NCBI GenBank assembly: GCA_017996515.1
Contig: JAGOGU010000051.1
Coordinates: 1-8,654 of the forward strand
Length of the DNA stretch: 8,654 nucleotides
Reading direction: 5' to 3'
Origin: Allobrachymonas sp.
GTDB taxonomy: Bacteria > Pseudomonadota > Gammaproteobacteria > Burkholderiales > Burkholderiaceae_C
Shown here piece by piece: positions 6,225 through 8,654 of the stretch. How positions within the stretch are numbered: the stretch's first letter is position 1; each line of letters starts with the position of its first letter. The notes below the pieces were generated by a model that was not told the DNA's origin, made no database searches, and was given only the letters and a program-made list of their open reading frames with translations. Both the position numbers and the translations under genes were made by a program.

Positions 6225-7244
6225 ATGATGAACGTCGTAATTCTTGATGACTATCAGGACGCTGTGCGCAAGCTGGCCTGCGCCAGCAAGCTCGACGCCT
6301 TTCAGGCCAAGGTCTATACCAACACCATCAAGGGCGTTGGTCAACTGTCGGTGCGTTTGCGCGAAGCCGACATCATTGTGCTGATTCGCCAACGCACCAG
6401 CATCTCGAAGCAGTTGATCGACAAGCTGCCTCGTCTCAAACTCATTGTCCACACCGGCCCCAACAGCGATCACATCGATGTTGCCGCCTGTACCGAGCGC
6501 CGCATCGCCGTCGTGGCGGGCAACAAAACACCTGTGGCAACCGCCGAACTGACCTGGGCGCTTCTCATGGCTGCCAGCCGCCGCCTGCCACAATACATTG
6601 CCAACCTGCGCCACGGCGTGTGGCAGCAATCGGGCCTCAAGGCACAATCCATGCCGCCCAACTTCGGCATGGGCACGCGCCTGCACGGCAAAACACTGGG
6701 ATTGTGGGGATTCGGCCGCATCGGCCAACTGGTGGCCAGCTATGGCCGCGCTTTTGGCATGCATGTACTGATTTGGGGCAGCGAGCATTCTCTCCAGCAA
6801 GCCGCCAATGCGGGCTACGCGGTTGCCAGCGATCGCCAGCAACTGTTCAGCGAAAGCGATTTCCTCAGCCTGCATCTGCGCCTCTTGCCCGAAACACGCG
6901 GCGCCATTTCTCTCAACGATCTGACCCTGATGAAGCCGACTGCCGTGCTCATCAATACCGCCCACGCCGAGCTGCTGCAACCCGATGTGCTGGTCACCGC
7001 CCTCAACCGCGGCCGACCCGGCATGGCGGCTATCGATGTCTGGGACAGCGAGCCTGTACTGCCCGGCAACACCTTGCTGCGCCTGGAAAATTGCCTGTGC
7101 TCGCCCCATATCGGGCATGTAGATCTGGAAGCCTACGAGCACGACTTTGACGAAGCCTTCGACAGCATCCTTGCCTTCGCTGCCGGGCAGCCCATCAATC
7201 TGGTGAATCCGCAAGCCTTGTGCATGGTACCGCAAAGCGGTTAA
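6225..7244 (+). CDS. D-isomer-specific 2-hydroxyacid dehydrogenase family protein, catalytic Arg replaced by His
   Basis: 339 residues with the two-domain fold of NAD-dependent D-2-hydroxyacid dehydrogenases. The Rossmann motif is G-F-G-R-I-G at 162-167 within LHGKTLGLWGFGRIGQLVASYG. The acid-base pair is Glu276 in DVWDSEP and His295 in CSPHIGH. The usual substrate-binding Arg of the N-T-[SA]-R motif is His247 (INTAHAEL, codon CAC at 6963-6965), one transition away from CGC. Activity may therefore be altered or lost, although all else, including the MPPNFG and NRGRPGMAAIDV segments, looks intact. The start is unclear: ATG 6225 and ATG 6228 precede NVVILDDYQDA, where the fold begins. In-frame ATGs at 6207 and 6210 are possible, and none has a good ribosome binding site. 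It stands alone as a monocistronic unit between lexA and ffs. The substrate is unknown. Confidence 0.9.
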   Translation: MMNVVILDDYQDAVRKLACASKLDAFQAKVYTNTIKGVGQLSVRLREADIIVLIRQRTSISKQLIDKLPRLKLIVHTGPNSDHIDVAACTERRIAVVAGNKTPVATAELTWALLMAASRRLPQYIANLRHGVWQQSGLKAQSMPPNFGMGTRLHGKTLGLWGFGRIGQLVASYGRAFGMHVLIWGSEHSLQQAANAGYAVASDRQQLFSESDFLSLHLRLLPETRGAISLNDLTLMKPTAVLINTAHAELLQPDVLVTALNRGRPGMAAIDVWDSEPVLPGNTLLRLENCLCSPHIGHVDLEAYEHDFDEAFDSILAFAAGQPINLVNPQALCMVPQSG

Positions 7245-7496
7245 TCCGCTGCTCTTGCACGCCACTTCATTTGCTGGCAAAAACATGCTGCAAGCTGATG
7301 CCTGCTATGGCATGAGCAGTATCAGTGACGCCTAGGGCCACCTGCGACATACCCAAAGAGCCACCCAAAGCCTTCTTCCCCACGATCTGCTCGCACAAAC
7401 GCGCAAGCCACAACATCAATCAATATCTTGTCACATCGTTGGCATGCCACATGGTATACGCCATCGTGTTTTTTCAGTGCCAGCCTGCACGGGCGG
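7245..7496. other. Gap between the dehydrogenase and ffs
   Basis: No gene seen. It has small dyads (TTTGC/GCAAA at 7270-7281, ATGCC/GGCAT at 7298-7313), the second copy of the 13-bp direct repeat (7275-7287) and a T6 run near 7470. No intrinsic terminator for the dehydrogenase was identified. Confidence 0.6.
7275..7287 (+). repeat. Direct repeat copy 2, TGGCAAAAACATG
   Basis: Exact match to the copy at 6178-6190. Here it overlaps a small TTTGC/GCAAA dyad 30 bp past the dehydrogenase stop. Confidence 0.35.
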
Positions 7497-7498
7497 TA

Positions 7499-7527
7499 TA
7501 TTTTTTCGGCCCGCAATCGCCTACAAT
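7499..7527 (+). promoter_or_regulatory. Promoter of ffs
   Basis: A strong -10, TACAAT (7522-7527), ends six bases before the first paired base of the SRP RNA (7533). The bases after it (GCGCAG) form a GC-rich discriminator typical of stable-RNA promoters. The -35 is poor: 17 bp upstream there is only TATTTT in an A/T-rich tract. Confidence 0.6.
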
Positions 7528-7532
7528 GCGCA

Positions 7533-7630
7533 GTGACGGGCCTTCCCGCATGGTGAGGCGGCCAACCGGGTCAGGTGGGGAACCAAGCAGCCCTAACCGC
7601 GGAGCCAGTGCCGGGGTCAAGGCTCGTCAC
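7533..7630 (+). ncRNA. ffs: 4.5S RNA of the signal recognition particle
   Basis: About 98 nt. The Ffh-binding tip is recognisable: GGTCAGG, then a GGAA tetraloop closed by TGG/CCA, then AAGCAGCC, the same order as in E. coli 4.5S RNA. The ends are set by a 12-bp helix pairing 7533-7544 (GTGACGGGCCTT) with 7619-7630 (AAGGCTCGTCAC), with a single G-U wobble. The CGCATGG...GGCGGCCAACC and GAGCCAGTGCCGGGGTCA segments match the betaproteobacterial form. With Ffh this RNA targets nascent membrane proteins to FtsY. The exact mature ends are inferred from pairing. Confidence 0.93.
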
Positions 7631-7631
7631 C

Positions 7632-7706
7632 CCATCTACAGATGGACAGATGGCTGATGGCACCGGCGCCATTTCGCTTGTATCTTCGCGTACCATCGCC
7701 CATCTG
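7632..7706 (+). repeat. Complementary hexamer cluster / long hairpin just 3' of ffs
   Basis: CCATCT (7632-7637) and AGATGG (7640-7645) form a tight hairpin. A second AGATGG heads the arm CAGATGGCTGATGG (7647-7660), which pairs with CCATCGCCCATCTG (7693-7706) over 14 positions with one mismatch and one wobble. An inner ATGGC/GCCAT dyad (7657-7672) competes with it. It could act as the ffs terminator or a processing site, although only a T4 follows at 7716-7719. Confidence 0.5.
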
Positions 7707-8129
7707 ACTGCCCGTGTTTTGCCTGACAACTTCGTACACCGCCGGACATACACATGCACAAGCATGAACCGAGTCTGGCTGTCGCGTCCCGCACGCATCT
7801 CTTGCATGGCCAATCAGCAAAGTAATTGCGCTTCTTGGCCTTTCACTGCATCGCGCGACAAACTCTTCTCAGCTGGGTTTCTTCAGCGCTTTACGAAAGC
7901 CGAAGGGTATTGAAAACGACCAGCCACATCCAAGCAACAGGGTACACCCCCTGCATTGCAAGCGGCTGCGCGTCTTTGCAACTCTCGCGCTATGCGCCCT
8001 GTCAAGGCGCAATCGCAGGCAAGCATCAATGGAATTGGAATATTCATTACTTATTCGTCGCCCATTCATGCCTAGTTTGATATACGGGGATGTGGCTACC
8101 AAACAAACGATCAAAAGGGTTGAGACAAC
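7707..8129. other. Gap between ffs and the ompA terminator
   Basis: I find no supported gene, tRNA or repeat array here. Open frames exist on both strands but their translations look random and lack ribosome binding sites. The part around 8030-8100 is more A/T-rich than the rest. Confidence 0.6.
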
Positions 8130-8158
8130 AAAAAGGCCCCTTTTAAAGGGGCCTTTTT
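8130..8158 (-). terminator. Intrinsic terminator of the OmpA-family gene (works on both strands)
   Basis: AAAAAGGCCCC and GGGGCCTTTTT are perfect arms around a TTTTAAA loop. This gives a G/C-rich stem followed by T5 on either strand, 25 bases past the ompA stop. The symmetry suits stopping transcription from both the ffs side and the ompA side. Confidence 0.93.
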
Positions 8159-8182
8159 GCAGTATCGATAAAAATCGACGGA

Positions 8183-8654
8183 TTAGCGAGAGCCAACCAC
8201 TTCGATTTCTACACGACGGTTTTTAGCGCGGCCTTCGCGAGTCGCGTTGCTGGCAACTGGCTGTTTCTCGCCTTTACCTTCAACTACGATGAGGTCAGCA
8301 GGAACGCCTTTGGAAACCAGATAGGCTTTCACAGCGTTAGCGCGACGCTCGGACAGACCCTGGTTGTAAGCGTAGGTACCGATAGAGTCGGTGTGACCAG
8401 TGCTGATAATGGTTTCTACGTTAACGCCTTGGATTTTGGCAACCAGATCATCCAAAGCTGCACGACCAGCGGGCTTCAGCACGTACTTGTCGAAGTCGAA
8501 GAAAGTGTCAGCAGCGTAAGTCACTTTGCTGGTAACTGCTTGCTGTTGAGGCTCTGGCTTAGGAGCTTTAGGCTGGGCAACCAATGCGCCATCGCAGCCA
8601 GCAGCTGCAGTAGCAGGTGTCCAGAAGTTGTTGCGCCAGCACAGTTCGTTGGTA
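8183..8654 (-). CDS. ompA: OmpA-family outer membrane protein (5' end off window)
   Basis: 156 residues are visible, in frame up to the window edge. They start with TNELCWRNNFWTPAT, a mature N-terminal segment usual in short betaproteobacterial OmpA proteins. A Pro-rich linker (QPKAPKPEPQQQ) leads to the OmpA C-terminal peptidoglycan-binding domain: FFDFDKYVLKPAG, GHTDSIGT with Asp89, NQGLSERRANAVKAYL, and NRRVEIEV with the conserved Arg. The protein should anchor the outer membrane to peptidoglycan; the signal peptide lies outside the window. Codons such as GCT, GGT, CGT, GTT and ACT are far more common than in the neighbouring genes, a sign of high expression. The apparent TTG start at 8584 is internal to the linker and is not the true start. 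Confidence 0.95.
   Translation of the reverse strand, partial: TNELCWRNNFWTPATAAAGCDGALVAQPKAPKPEPQQQAVTSKVTYAADTFFDFDKYVLKPAGRAALDDLVAKIQGVNVETIISTGHTDSIGTYAYNQGLSERRANAVKAYLVSKGVPADLIVVEGKGEKQPVASNATREGRAKNRRVEIEVVGSR

Noticed and set aside
7571..7913. Short open frames on both strands over and after ffs
   Set aside because: They overlap the SRP RNA or lack ribosome binding sites, and their translations match nothing recognisable.
7707..8129. A tRNA or CRISPR array in the gap right of ffs
   Set aside because: No TTCGA-type T-loop with matching acceptor arms and no regular repeats were found.
8183..8584. A 133-codon OmpA gene starting at TTG 8584
   Set aside because: The same frame continues to the window edge with typical mature OmpA sequence, so the gene is cut by the window and does not start here.

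Overview
The window looks like chromosomal DNA of a betaproteobacterium, most likely Burkholderiales and perhaps Comamonadaceae. This rests on moderately GC-rich coding frames, a short 4.5S-type SRP RNA, an OmpA-family porin carrying the betaproteobacterial C-W-R / W-T-P-A segment, and the styles of LexA and of the hydroxyacid dehydrogenase. The genus call is inference; no database search was possible.

Layout, left half (minus strand). Four genes read leftward. They are an L-asparaginase (3808-4851), a small membrane-anchored TPR protein (2874-3644), an unrecognised lipocalin-like protein (1886-2665) and a very long membrane protein that runs off the left edge (1-1895). The last two overlap in an ATGA junction and are almost certainly translationally coupled. 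The membrane protein is the most striking item. It joins three normally separate lipid-active enzyme modules in one chain: an isoprenylcysteine/phospholipid methyltransferase-like domain, a PAP2 lipid-phosphate phosphatase-like domain and a prolipoprotein diacylglyceryl transferase (Lgt)-like domain. Two nested stem-loops sit in the gaps after the asparaginase and TPR stop codons.

Middle. The SOS repressor gene lexA (4968-5624) is divergent from the asparaginase gene. The 116-bp gap holds two tandem LexA boxes that overlap the likely lexA promoter and lie only 33-52 bp from the asparaginase start codon. Downstream of lexA is a roughly 600-bp stretch with at most one doubtful small ORF and two inverted repeats. 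It is followed by a D-isomer-specific 2-hydroxyacid dehydrogenase homologue (6225-7244) whose catalytic Arg position reads His.

Right part. The SRP RNA gene ffs (7533-7630, plus) has a clear -10 box and a closing helix that fixes both ends. It is followed by an unusual cluster of complementary AGATGG/CCATCT hexamers that can form competing hairpins. About 420 bp with no supported gene follow. Then comes a strong symmetrical terminator (8130-8158) and the 3' part of an OmpA-family gene on the minus strand (8183 to the right edge), with the codon use of a highly expressed gene.

Functional reading: housekeeping functions (SOS control, SRP, OmpA) frame an accessory-looking pair of genes (1-2665) that may act together on a membrane lipid or lipid-linked substrate. 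That pair is the best candidate for an undescribed system.
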